The notes under the pieces are model-generated. The model searched no databases. It was not told the DNA's origin and was given only the letters and a program-made list of their open reading frames with translations. From Sclerodactyla briareus (lineage: Eukaryota; Echinodermata; Holothuroidea; Dendrochirotida; Sclerodactylidae), in the NCBI GenBank assembly GCA_026419785.1, contig JAODTK010005376.1, positions 147,328-211,327 on the forward strand: a DNA stretch of 64,000 nucleotides, read 5' to 3'. A program made the position numbers and the translations under genes. Shown piece after piece: positions 35,298 to 47,649 of the stretch (positions are counted from its first letter, which is position 1; every line of letters begins with the position of its first letter).

Positions 35298-36470
35298 ATG
35301 CTCTCGCCAAAAGGTATCAGAACCACCCTTTGATCCCTTGTAACTTGAGAACCACGTGCCGATTTGAAACGGAGTTTTGTTTTGTGTATTCATCACGCAG
35401 AGCATTCTGCCACATTCTTTGCACCCACAGTCACAGGTCAATTACTTGGACCATTTCATCGCAGGTACCTTTGAGATTCGAAATGGCCACAAAAATTGAT
35501 CGGGTCGGGCCCAAAACAAGGAAAGGTCAAAAGGAGGCAAAGGTCACACTGCAATGGATTCACTGATTAGATCACTTTGGCACCCTCCCACCTTGACAAC
35601 ATATGGTTTCATGTTATGCCAAAAAACTAGTTTTTGACCTCTAATTGACCTTTATGACCTTGGATGACGTACCCTTCTATAAAAACTTTACTTGGTCTGA
35701 GATGCCCGCAGTCCCTACACCATTAGTAACCCCTAATTATACTGCCGATGCATATTTTCCAAAAAGTATTCAAAAACCAACCTTGACCCCCTTGTAACTT
35801 GAGAACCGAGTGCCCGATTAAGCGGGAGTTATATCATCTATTCAGCACACAGGCCTGTCACATATCCAAAAATTGACAGTTTAATTTTCTTTGCCCTGTA
35901 ACTCTAAAAATAGGCCCATCTATTCGAGATTTGACCTAACCTTTTTGACCTCTCAGAGGTAGTTTGACACTGATTTCTAACAAACACCATGACAAATCAC
36001 TATAACATCCTTAACACTGCACGAACTTTTCAAATGAAAAACTTTGACCCTGATTATCGTCGCACACAAGGTCACATGGGGTCAAGTTATGGTCCCTTTC
36101 GATCGGCAGGTACTTGAGATCCGAAAATGGCCACGAAATTTGACATTCGGCCCAAAACATGGTAAATGTCAAATTGAGGTCACGGTCACACGGATGGGGT
36201 CAACGATTGATCCCAATGGCGCACCTTCCACCTCGGCAGATGTTCGGTTTTCATGTTGGCCAAAAAACTAGTTTTTTTAAAAACCCCTAATGACCTTGAT
36301 GACCTTGGAATGAACATTACCGTTATGTTTGAATATGGATCCTTCTCATCATCGCAACTAGTCCCAAAAGCAGCGATGTAGGACCTTGCTAATGGGAGTC
36401 TTGCCCTTTTTGATATTCAGATTTTGGCCTCTCATTGACTTTTGTGACCTTGACGGGCAACCAGAGAAAT
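35298..36470. repeat. Tandem repeat rich in TGACCT/AGGTCA
   Basis: Two degenerate units lie head to tail. GCCGATGC followed by CTTGTAACTTGAGAACC occurs near 35305 and 35745. GGTACnTTGAGATnCGAAA then GGCCCAAAACA occurs near 35464 and 36109. CCAAAAAACTAGTTTTT occurs near 35620 and 36262. The spacing is about 440 and 645 bases because the second unit carries extra sequence. TGACC and GGTCA words occur throughout. No protein is encoded. Confidence 0.7.
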
Positions 36471-36569
36471 AGCGGATCAACTACAAACAACCACATGACA
36501 ACCCACATGCGGATATGAACTTGTACATGCTTGCGTTCTCTCCAGATATCGTCCGGAACAAAATGGTGT

Positions 36570-36605
36570 CACACCACACCACACACACACACACACCACA
36601 CACGG
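36570..36605. repeat. (CA)n microsatellite
   Basis: This is an ACACAC run with CACC interruptions, next to the CR1-like remnant at 36640. Confidence 0.9.
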
Positions 36606-36639
36606 ACACACCCACCATACTTGCGTGACCGCATAGATG

Positions 36640-37012
36640 CCTTTGCCGTTGGCAAGGATCAAAAAGGAGCGAGCATATGTTTCGGTGCGTGACGTGGAGG
36701 ATGCAATCGAACGGGTGGCTGGAAGAAGAAGAGCGGCATTAAATAACTCTCTGCGAGAGAAATATTTCCTTCGAATGTCCAATCTACAGCGTTTACCACG
36801 CGCTAGGGGGGCAATGACCCTATTGGTGGGACTTTTGGAAAACCAAAGCAATAGGGGAAGGAAAGGCCCTCGAATCCATGTACAACTTTACCACCGAATC
36901 AAATCACCCTCGAATCGTCTCAGCTCCATCGAAGACTGAGCCGCCTTAATCTTTCCTCATAAGTAATCTCTAAGATAGTGGGATTAACCAGTGGCCCTCC
37001 GCTGAATGTTTT
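36640..37012 (-). mobile_element. CR1/L2-like C-terminal fragment
   Basis: The minus strand reads SMELRRFEGDLI at about 36930, then FSKSPTNRV and ARGKRCRLDIRRKYFSRREL. This is the stretch that precedes WNSLP in CR1/L2-type proteins. Related DNA blocks (CCTCGAATCCATG, CGAATCGTCTCAGCTCCAT, GTGGCCCTCCGCTGAA) recur at 39320 and 52150-52310. It is cut before the 3' end by other sequence. Confidence 0.65.
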
Positions 37013-37019
37013 AACAAAA

Positions 37020-38980
37020 TCATGGTGCCCTGTTTTGTGTGATGGCTATCGAGGAGCATCGTCTACTGCAACAGATTTTGTTGCCCCTGTTTACACCAAG
37101 ACTATCAGCATTCATCTAAATGAGAACATGCTCTTATAAAGAAAATATTTATTTTTAATAAAGGCACATTCTTTTCAATATTCAAATTGTCGTGCCACTG
37201 ACATTTTATTTGCTTTCGCTAGACAGTTAGATATCGCAAGGTTTCTGTCGAACATTCGACTTGTTTCTATGGGATTGACTTGTCATGTCTGGGGCTAACA
37301 TCGGATAGGCCTACAAAAGCATTTTTTTTTTTCGTATCCACAGTTACGTATTGTCTTAACTTGAATGATTATAACATGTGCCGTTTCAAGTAATCTACCG
37401 GTCGGATGAAAGTAAATAATGGGCGTCAGCGTCACTCGATTCGCCTGCCTAATTTTGAACTTTTATTGAGTTTGACAGTTTGAGTTATTTTATACTAGCG
37501 AACTTCATGCAATCAAGAATGGTCACACCAGGCAAGACATAGTCACTAACACAACTTCGTACCATCGACGAGGAATGAAAAGGGCATCTCGGTGAATGTA
37601 GATCTGATATGTCTTTCCGCAGACCTGGTATGGGGACGTCAAGGAAAGAAAAGATAACAAGAAGCCAAATTCATAAGGACAGCCATCAACGTGTTTCATT
37701 TGGCTTTTGGTTCTCTGTAGGCAGGTCCGTCAAATGGCATTACTTGCGGGCTGTTCATTTGTTCTTGTCAGTTGAAGTCAACAGAAGTCACGCTCTTTGT
37801 GACGACAATTACACGAAGGCGTTCCAATGACCGCCAGCAAAGCAAACCAATTGATCTTACAGAAAGAAAACTGGAGAGAAAAATAGGTCTTTGGCAAGAA
37901 AGCCAATTGGTTTTGGAATATCAAACAATAGATTTTGACCCTTATCCGATTCAAAGACAAACAAATGACAGAATGACCGTCCTTTTACAGTTTGTGGTTA
38001 GGCAGTGTAAACCAGCACGTAGGGTGTCAAATAGGAACTTTCCTCTTATTGGCCTCGTTTTCATGAACGGTCGCGAAGGACATGATTGTAAACATTGTCG
38101 ACAAGAAGACGGTACCCCGGTCGGAGTGTGCGAGCAATGCGAACGAGACGTGTGAACGATCGTGCACGTATGGGACACTTTCAAATCAGGGCTTTATAGT
38201 TATAGGGGCTAGGGCAGACAGGAATTGCCAGAAAATATGGGGAATTTCAAGATTTTTTTTTTTAACTTTTACATTCTTCCTTCCCCAATTTTTTACTTGT
38301 TTCTATTACGAAGTCTCCCCCACCACCCCGCCCCTCGTACAACTATACAGCAGTTGCGACTTGCGAGAGACAAGTTGACCCCTACGCATGGGATAATACC
38401 AATTTGGTATTGTCATTAAAACTACCATTCAATTCAATGCGACTTCGTCCATACAGCAATACATGGTATAGACATAACCACCAGTAAAACAATATATAAC
38501 AATAATTTTATCGAGCTATTGACCGAGTAAAAGTGAGAACAGTGAAGAGACGAAAACGAGGAAAAGTATTAGGCTACAATCATAATGGATTCAATTATAA
38601 TAATGAGGTGGCTTTGAGTATACATTTGACATGAAACAGCACCGCCTGTGAGGGCCCCTAGGATCCTGTGGGCCTGGATCCGTCGTGGACTTCTTCGTGA
38701 CCATACATACCCCATCCGCGTCACCAATTCCAATCTGCATGGGCACCGGGGAACAGAGAAGCGTGAAATTCTTCAACCTTCGGGTGAACATAATATATAG
38801 CTGTTCGATCAGCCTGTTCCCACGATGAAAGCTTAGGGTCAAAATAATGTCAGACTTATGTGGGTAACCTTTAATTCACCTTGGTTGCAGGGTAGACACA
38901 CTGTCCATATCCTGTTGTTTTTATACCATTTTGCCGGAACTCGGCTGTTTGTCGATGGGTTAGCAAGTACCAATCTAGGT
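37020..38980. other. No gene confirmed; one 127-codon ORF
   Basis: The ORF at 37772-38155 (plus) is the only longer one here. Its end has four Cys and a His in CKHCRQEDGTPVGVCEQC, a spacing like a small metal-binding motif, but no homologous copy or splice context supports it. The rest holds nothing recognised. Confidence 0.35.
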
Positions 38981-38989
38981 GTTATCCAT

Positions 38990-40420
38990 TCTATCCTTTT
39001 GTTTTCTCTAGTTTGGTTCAGTGCAACAAGGTCATTAAGGACAAAATCCTCATTAAACACCCTGAAGCCACAACATCCCACAATAAGAACCCCAGAATGC
39101 CTAAGAATTTCGCCCACATTCTTGAAAAAAAAAACTAACTCAGTAACAACACTTCAGGAAGGCTATTCCCTCAGTAATGCACTCTCTGCCTGCTAATGAA
39201 ATAATCTAACGAATGTCCAATAATACAGCGTTTACCATTACCATGAAATTAGACAATTCACGGTACAACTACTGGTTTACAACTCCTGGTGGTACTTAAC
39301 GAAATATTGAAATGCCAGGCCCTCGAATCCATGACCAATTTTAAAAAACCCTTAATCAAGATCCTCGATCGCTCAGCTACGGTCGAAGTTAGCCGAGACC
39401 CCCTATCGTCATGTAGTAATCCTCTGAACAGTGAATTAATCCATGGCACATCCGCTTAAACGTGTTCACTTACCTACTTCATTCTTTTTTTCGAGAAATG
39501 CCATACTTGGACAGATTCTCCGCAGTCTCATCACCAGCTGCTTAAACATCCTGGCAACAATATATTCATCAAGGAAACTGAAGTGTCGTCCCTAATCAAA
39601 GCCAAGAATCCATTACCTCTTCTCGATTTCAGTACGCTGCTTTGGGTGTTTCCAAGAAGAATCAAACAACTCCGATTTTTTATCTTTTCTCCTTTTCTGA
39701 TCACCTTGATGAAATTTCCTTTTAACTGTGAACGAAGGCCTTTGCCGATTGTGGAAACCAAGATGCACAACTTTGCACTTATCAGCATTAAGAAACAAAA
39801 AATTGCCAATCGAAAGACCATTCGGAGATTATATCCAATGCTTTTTGGACAATTGCAACATCTTCGGTTCTACAGCAACCTCCTCCCCGATAAACCACTT
39901 GGTAGCGTCCCAAACGTTTTAACTCTGCGGAATGCACCGAAATCTCTCAAGATCGGTCAATATACGGTCCAGAAAAAGTAAATGCCTAAGAACTAATCTT
40001 GGGGACAACTACAAGTGACCCTTTGCAAAGGAGAAGAACGCCCATTGATTGACTCACGCGTTGTTCCTAGTGCTAAGCCCTGACGGAATCCACTCAAGGA
40101 AATTGCCTTAATGCCAGAACTTTCCAATTTGGGCAAGAAACGCTCACGAGGAACCTTTGTCAAAGCTTTTTGAAAATCTAGGAATATCATCTCTACACAG
40201 CACTGTCTTGTCAACTTCAACTGCACCAGTAACAATCTTCCATAATCCATAGATTATAAGAGTTAGTCCCACCACGAACGTTTTTCTTAAAACGGCATAG
40301 CTGAAACCCCAACGCCCGATTAGACTATACTCCATTTTGAAAAAAAAATCGCATAGTACCCGAATAAGGATTCCAGCACCTTGCAGGCCACACTAGTAAG
40401 ACGCACTGTCACTGCCGTGA
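38990..40420 (-). mobile_element. CR1/L2-like retrotransposon, RT domain to 3' end
   Basis: The minus strand shows, in order: LIGRWGF and KIVTGAV near 40240-40330 (before the palm); VEMIFLDFQKALTKVP at about 40150-40196, which is RT motif A with its Asp; a degraded VPQG region near 40000; NADKCKVVHLG near 39756-39789, which follows the YADD motif; and the 3' block GGGATGTTGTGGCTTCAGGG near 39070. Stops and frameshifts are many. It lacks the endonuclease and ORF1, as is usual for 5'-truncated copies. It is the same family as 51895-53200. Confidence 0.8.
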
Positions 40421-40429
40421 TTACAATTT

Positions 40430-41630
40430 ATTTCATTTTACATAGTTAGCGGAACTAACATAGAGAGATCACGATCTCGGCCTGTTCTAAAGCGACTGAT
40501 CCTGTTCGTCACAGCAACGATTTGTTATGAATCCCAAATATGGTTGGTGTGCAGCTCCCATTGATGTATCCCCTATATAATATTTTATATTGTGGGGTAC
40601 CCATGGGTGCTGTGGTTCCTGCAGAGAGGTGGCACTCGACCTAAGGTGTCCCGTTAGTGCGCATGCGTGTGTTAGATCGGGCGGCCTTTTCTCCCGATTG
40701 TCATAAATGGTTTATAGCTATTCGCGAATATTTAGACTTCGGTACAACTGAAACCTGTTCAAATTTTTCACGAGGAGAAATTGTCACTAATCACTTTTTT
40801 CACAAACTGGTGGTCAAAATCGTCGACTTGTAGGGGGGGGTGAGTTGAACAATTATGATTATTTATATTATGATTATTATTATTATTATTATATTATTAT
40901 TAATTATATTATTATTATGATTATTATTATTCTTTCAAGAGACCTGTTTCTAAGGGAAATTTTGTCAGTATGCCAATAGTTTTCCTTCAAAGAAATCATT
41001 CATGAGTTCAATGATAGTACCAGTTCACAGTGAAATAGAGTGAGTTTTTTCTGACAAGTTAAGAGGCGCTATGAACGAATTCCCCGTTGGCTGCTACTAC
41101 TGTCTCTATAAAGACACAACTGCATGCAGGCAATAAATTCCATCTGCCCATAGAGATAATTCGAGCTATACCAGTACCTCTATATCAAACGGAAATACTG
41201 CCTCGAGCGAAAAAAAAAAAAACCTCTGCTATGACTTTTTCTCGTCAAGATTATAGTTGTCTCAACGGTAACACGATTGCGCCTAGCGCTTAAAGCCTAT
41301 ACGTACTGTAACTTGAATATCATGATTGGCATGCAACTGCCGGAGCTGAGTTCCCATTCTGTACCCATATATGGGGTTTGGGTTATTGGTGCGATGGGTT
41401 CCAGTACGATAGAGGGTTCGGGGTTCATTTGGAGTTATCGATGCCTTGGGAGATAGTCATCGCTCGGCAGAGGAATGGCAGAGTGTGTAGCAGTGACGCT
41501 TCGCAGCAAACATTCCGGGCAGTCATCGAACGTTTTCCCCAAGTGGCTGTACTTTGAGTTGCGATGGGCGAGGTCTTGGTCTACCTTCATGTTACCCGCC
41601 GTAAATCAGTGGACTTCTTGAGGTTACTGG
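40430..41630. other. No gene recognised; ATT microsatellite at 40861-40935
   Basis: The ATT run is interrupted and about 75 bases long. Otherwise there are only short ORFs. Confidence 0.5.
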
Positions 41631-41634
41631 TGGA

Positions 41635-41860
41635 GTCTGAGTCACGGTTGGATCTGGAAGTCCTCTTCCGCTCCTCCAGATTCCGATAACGTTGTCGGGT
41701 CGTTGTGTTCATGATCTCTTTTCGGATGGGGACGTAAATGGCGGTCCCGAGAGCAGGTTGGGATTAGTTCCACCCCTGTCTCGATACATCTGAGCAGCTA
41801 TTTCGATGATGCGAGTTATAAAAAAACCGGTGCTCATCCACGATCAATACGGGCAGAGTT
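41635..41860 (-). repeat. Dispersed repeat shared with 1600-1790 (inverted)
   Basis: On the minus strand this copy matches the segment inside the copy-A insertion block by block, including the ends GATCGTGGATGAGCACCGG and CTGGAGGAGCGGAAG. Family unknown. Confidence 0.65.
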
Positions 41861-41916
41861 CCTTGATAAGCCTTAAGAGGCTCATCGGCCAACAAATCGT
41901 ACGTACGTTTGCCGTA

Positions 41917-42942
41917 CAGTGGCGTTCCTAGAGATTTTGTTGAGGAGGGGGGAGGTGGGGTGAGTCAGGGACACAAGGGAATTATTCCACGCGATCTGAT
42001 TTAGATCATGTTCACATCTTGGTATTTTGGGTTTTCCATAATGAATACATTAACCCTGTTGTGTTGGGTTGAGGTGAGGTCAACGAAAGTCAAGGTGTCC
42101 ATACACTTGGGAACACTAGTCCAACTACCTTGTTCCATTTTATAATCAAGTTGAAATTCGCTATATAGCTGAACATGGAGTAAAAACATTCTTTTTTCTT
42201 GGTGTAGAAGACCGGGCTCATTTTGTGGTCAGGTTTGAGAAAAATGGTGATTTGGGAAATTGTGGGAAGTGATAGTTCGTCAATGATTAGCTTGTAAACT
42301 CACCCCACTGAGTGCTAATACCTGGTATGTGGGTTCCCCATGATGTAGTAGTACCCGTACTGAACAAGAAGGTCGACAGAGCTTGGCTGACCCTTATCAA
42401 AATGTGGTCAATGGCTTTCTGTTTAATTTGAAAGGCCGGCCTTACAACACCTCAAGGTATTAGACAAGTCAATGCATGGATGTGCATGTGATTGTAACGC
42501 GTGAATATGCGGCCCCTCGTTCGGTCGGGGTGACTAAACCCCGAATCTAGGGCGTACACAAGGCGTCCTGAAAGAAGGGTTTTCATCGGGTTAAGGGTCA
42601 AGTTGAACACAGTAAATTATTGATCCCACGAAATCCACTGTTCGTCCCGTCCCGTGCCAGTGTGATCCCTGTAATACACCCAAAAAATAGCGGGAACAGC
42701 CCTTCCGGCCATCGATGTCCGATTCATTCCAAAAAACACTCTTGAATAAGTGCGGTACCAAGAGATTTGTCCTTGCGGGAGTTCCCGCCTCCGGCCAAAA
42801 AATGCGATTTTTGCGGCTCCCAAGCAAATACCGAGTGATGATTTAGGCTTTTTTTTTCTCTCAATTTCGTTCGTTTTTTTTTTTTGTTGTTTTTTTTTGT
42901 TTTTTTGTGTTTTGGGGGGGGGGGGGGGTGGTTACGCCACTG
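41917..42942. mobile_element. Possible DNA element with CAGTGGCGT ends
   Basis: The left end starts CAGTGGCGTTCCTAG and runs into G-rich sequence. The reverse-complement right end starts CAGTGGCGTAACCACC and runs into a C/A-rich stretch (G and T runs at 42848-42928 on plus). Such ends are typical of hAT-type elements. The flanking bases (TTGCCGTA and GGTAATTA) do not match as an 8-bp duplication, so these may be ends of two different elements. No transposase is seen between them. Confidence 0.35.
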
Positions 42943-42949
42943 GGTAATT

Positions 42950-45290
42950 ATGCCTTGCATTAACTTTCGTAGTCCCAATGCCAATAGGCTTACGACAGAG
43001 CCATATGTAATCACTGTAATCACTCCAAGCACGCGCATTCGCGAAGTATATCGCCTTCCATGTGCTCGCTGATATATCCATTCGTCCATGGTGCTTGCAA
43101 TAAACTATTTCTAACTAACCTTCTACTAATGTATTTTCCACGAGGCCACGACCCTGTCACATGACCTACCGTACCTTACCCCCCTCCCCCTCCTCATGAT
43201 GTCATGGTCTCCATGGAGTTGACATATATAACACCACCGAGAGTCTGGGGCAAGTGCCAGCGTCGACGATGTCAAAGACTCCAACCCATCTATCTGTCAG
43301 CATTAGCCTATGATCGGTACTCTACTCTTCCACTCCATCTTCTTCTACGCATGAAGTGCAACCGTCGGGTGGGCGATTTGGCAATAAGGAATTGAAAAGT
43401 GCAATGTCACTAAGGAATGCAGACATGGGTAGCTGAGTCGACTTGTCCCTTGAAGCATTGTCAGTGGGTTAATGGACTGTACCACTGACCGATAGTCACG
43501 CCTTGGTAACTCCTGGGGCATACCTGCATGTTGTGTTCACAAACACAACGGTTTAGCCATAGTATACAGGCATATATTTGCCAATATTGTCACGTCAACG
43601 GTGACTATAGACGGTACGATTTTACACGAGAGGTTATAGTTATAGGCCTACTGACGGGCCGATTGCGTATAATGTAGGCTAGGTCAAGAGGTTTTATTGG
43701 TCCTCACAGCACACTGGCGAAGACAATTCCTTCTATATGGTACACAAACTTTACAATATACTCTCTTATATGTGTGCGTAAACACCAACAGCTGAAAAAA
43801 TCCAAACATCTCCATATCACCACCTCAACCCCTAACACTGAATCGCCTACGCAACCTAACATTCATGACACTTCTAATTTTTGCCTAATACACCGTTAAA
43901 TATAACAGTATTCCTTAACAATGACCTTGTAAGTTTGGGTTGATATATGAATTCAGACATCTATTAACCCCTTTAGGTGCCAATAAGCTTACTTGCAGTT
44001 ACAGAGTATATGAAAACCTACAATACACTGATACACTTAGAAACATAATCCTCGGTTTTCATGCAATGTTCCATGGAGTTGGAAGGGTTGACAGGATCAG
44101 TGCATGCCTTCCTAAAAACCGTGCTCTTGATGTTCGTTAAGCGAATGGTCTTCTCATCACTGAATCTTTTATGCCCTTGGCCTATGGAATATCTCCTCGC
44201 AAATAGTTACCTTATCAGTGGGTTTTGATATAATCAATATATTTCTTAATACAAATACCAAGCACAGTTCCAGGGAGAAGGATCAGTATGGGTATAATAG
44301 CCTGGATGTATAAAGTATTCCACTGGGTAGGTCCACTCATTGGTCATGCCTCGGTGAATCTCAAAAGAAACTTTGTCCACCACCTCCAGAGTTCTCATTA
44401 GAACGGCTATTTGTTTTTTTTCAATACAAATTCAAGGTAGTAAGCACTTTTCCTTCTAAGACAGGAAATCTGATGGCCCCTGAAAAAGCTAAGATCGTAC
44501 ATTCTTTCGAAGGTTCTTGTTATAAAGACCTAAAGAAACTTAGCTAGTCAGGGTAAGTGAGCACCTTCCGGTAGTACTGCAGACCAGTGCCATCCATGAT
44601 CGCATCAGTGATTGTGCCGAGTTACGTAATCGTTGCAGCTTATAAAAATTTTCCATCCAAGCCAGCGGTAAAACACAGACTTCGAGAGAAAAGTCCATGA
44701 GCTCGTCATATTGGCAAGCAGAAACGAGACGTCCCTGCACGTGGTGTCTTGTTCCAAGTACATACCGATGATGTATATTAGGTAAATTGACCACTTACCT
44801 GAATGCGGGAGATTGCAATCTCCGAAACGGTCGTTCGTAAACAGAGTACTGCAAAACATTCTTGGTTCTCATTTCCGGCGCGCCTCCATCACGCTGGTTC
44901 ATACATGTTAGCTCTTCCCAAACCACATCAGCATTATTATCGCATCTGTCCGCATCGCTTAATCGCCATAGTCATCGTGACGCCATTCGAACGTCACCGT
45001 GTTTTGCCGTTCTCTGCTTCATGCAGCCGAGGTCAGTATACGCCCCGGACGGGCAGAATGGAGTCATGACTCACTGGCTCGTGGTGTCTGACAGTCGTCG
45101 ATATCTGAGCAAAAGAACAACGTTGTTTTTGTTTTTTTGGCTCTTTTGTTCTTTCCAGTCTTGCATATTCTAAGTGAGGCTTGGATCCACTGTTGGGCTG
45201 AGACGTTGATTGGATTAGTTTTTTTATCACCTCGCTCTGCCGCATCCTTGGTTACCACTTGTCGCAGTTGTTCATACACTGGTACGAATG
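42950..45290. other. No gene recognised
   Basis: There are short ORFs only. A GDCNLP stretch on the minus strand near 44820 recalls LINE endonucleases, but the sequence around it does not. Confidence 0.45.
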
Positions 45291-45309
45291 TTCAAGTTTG
45301 TTTGGTTAT

Positions 45310-45400
45310 TTGTTCTTTCCTGGGGATGTTGTGGCTTCGTGGTCCGTTATTGAGGATTCATGTCCTTCCAGACCCTTCTTCACTAAACTATACAATGCCA
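45310..45400 (+). mobile_element. CR1/L2-like 3' end
   Basis: GGGGATGTTGTGGCTTCG, TTGAGGATTCATGTCC and TTCACTAAACTA match the 3' block at 38990 and 51950 in the opposite orientation, and match 51780-51845 in the same orientation. Confidence 0.55.
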
Positions 45401-45409
45401 GGTTCTTCT

Positions 45410-47090
45410 CTGGGTCTTCGGGCGAGCGGGGATGGTGGACGGTCAGCTGCCTGTTCTCGGTCGTAAACTGCGGTCTCTTTGGCATAACAGTCATCTGACA
45501 CGCCTCCCGGCGAACTATAAACTGCCCTGCGTGTTAACATAGTAAACATAATCCAGGGGGTTTGGTACGGCTGAACGCCGTGAACGCCAACCCACTCAGT
45601 CCCTGTCTAGTCTGCTTGCCCGGAATAAGACGTAGGCGATGGAAAGCGTCGAGTTTGATGCGGCTAGGTCAGTTGTTTATCGCTTTAAAGAGAAGTTTGT
45701 CACTAGAGGATAGTGCCTCTTTGAGAGGAGTGCTATGTTATTGTAGAATGCAGCAGTCTGGCATGTATACGGTGCAGTCTGTGTCACATTCGTGGAAATA
45801 ATTTTTGGTCATGAACTTTAATATTGCACTCCTAAGTGACGCGGAGAGTGCTTATATATCGAAGCAAACACGGGTGCAACTTCTGTTGATTTAAGCCTTT
45901 CAATAAATTTGCCTAAAATCCCTCACGTGTTCTTCTATCTGCTAAGATTAGACGATTAGTTGATTATTAGCGTAATCAGTAGTCCACCACAATCAGCCTA
46001 CTAACGGCAACCGGTATAGGCTATAATACTCTCAAATAGAAAGCCAAATGATTGCGAATGGAGGAATAAAACCAATTTGGGGTCGAATTCATACCCGGAT
46101 CAGGTCAATTTGAACAAAACTAGGGTCAATGTTTGACACCAAGTTTCTTCCGTTTTCCTCCTGATCGAATCCGATGGGCCGAACTGACCCAAAGTCAGGA
46201 AGCCACTAACCCGCATGCGTGATCGTAGAATGTGCAATCCTAATGAGACCACCCCCTCCCCCCCCCCCCTCCGCTGCGATGCAAAAAACACATAATAGGG
46301 TAGGCGTCCCCAGGCGTTGGATCCCTCAGGAAGTAAAGTGGCTACTTCCATCTATTTGCTATTCTTCACCTAGCGAAACTTCTCCCGGTAATATGGTAGA
46401 CCTAATTCCACCCTGTCAAATTGGTGCAGCGTTGCGCCAACCTGCAGTAGCGGTCTGTCGTAGATGGCCACCCCCACCCACCACACACGAACGACCGAAT
46501 CAATAGACCGCGCGTGGCCATAGTCCTTTCACAGAAGTACTCGAAGATTGTAATAGTGGTAATAGTCAGTGTTCGTTCTCCTAATGTTGACCTGCACTTG
46601 TAGTGGTCTGTGGGTGGCTGACACTGTCTGGGGGCGGGGCACATTTCGGGTTATTTACCAAACTTATCGTTGACGGCAGTGAGCATGTGTCCGACACCTG
46701 CTCCTCCGGGCCCTGAGAAGGGGTCGGGAGTTCTTTCTCACTGCACGCAATCAAAATGATTGTACCTACGAATTTCAATTCAATATATACTTTTTTTTTT
46801 TTTTTTGGAAGAGCTGTCTATTTCATGATATTGATATATACCCAGACCAAATATTATAGCCTCCATGTCGGCTTCCTCCCTTTCGGCCTCATCCTTCCCA
46901 AAATCGATATTGTGGTTTACTTGAACCCCTTGTCGTGAACCACTAATACCAGCCTGGTGAGATAATTATGGGTCTCGCTGAATTAATAAGATCTCGCATC
47001 AGGAGCGATAATAACTGTCAGATTAAGGCAAGAATAATGAAGAAGGACTTGGGTTCAGGGGATATACTACTGTCTGCACACTTAAACTAG
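45410..47090. other. No gene recognised
   Basis: A C run lies at 46258-46269 and a T18 run at 46789-46806. The ORFs are short and unrecognised. Confidence 0.5.
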
Positions 47091-47094
47091 GAAT

Positions 47095-47535
47095 GGAAAT
47101 ATGGGCACTGGCTTCCCATTTCACCTGCATACAGTTAAAACATTCTCGTTGCTTGCTGTAAGCTAAACATTGGTCTCGCTCCACATAAGCCTATATACAG
47201 ATATATTCTGGATCTGGCAGTGTCCCAAGGAAAATGACTGCGTCGTCTGCGGCGCTGCGAATCTGCAATCTCTTTCCCATGTTGATCTCAACCCTGGATC
47301 TGTTCCTCGTACTCGTTATGGCAGACGTGCATTTTCTGTTGCAGCCCCTGTTCTGTTCAACACGAATCCAGTTTTTTTTTCGTGCGTTTCCTACTCTATA
47401 ACCACCTTCAAGTGGCAATTGAAAACCCCTTGTTCCCAGTCCACTGAAACTCTGTATTAAGCGCTTATAAATGCCTAGTATTTTATTATTATTATTAGTA
47501 TTATTATTAATATTATCATTAGATTATGTATTTCT
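47095..47535 (+). mobile_element. LINE C-terminal remnant with (ATT)n tail
   Basis: LHWLPIH, followed by VPRTRYGRRAFSVAAPVLFN and FKWQLKT, is the conserved C-terminal region of many jockey/I/L2-type LINE proteins, where the usual wording is RRAFSVAAPxLWN then FKxxLKT. It is followed by the stop at 47458, GCGCTTATAAATGCC and an ATT repeat. This is a different family from the CR1/L2-like copies that carry WNSLP and the CTAAA-type tail. It is 5'-truncated. Confidence 0.75.
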
Positions 47536-47649
47536 GTTGTAAGCGCGGGCCAGAAATCTTCTGTACATAGTTATTTGTAAACCTCATGTCAAAATGAGCC
47601 TGGCAAGCAACCGAGTTTTTTGCACATTACCGAGTGTTTGGCAACGCTT

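Noticed and set aside
37772-38155. 127-codon ORF with a four-Cys ending
   Set aside because: The Cys/His spacing is suggestive, but there is no start context, homologous copy or splice evidence. It is left as unconfirmed.
44540-44860. GDCNLP on the minus strand as a LINE endonuclease
   Set aside because: The residues around it do not follow the endonuclease pattern and no other LINE part is adjacent.
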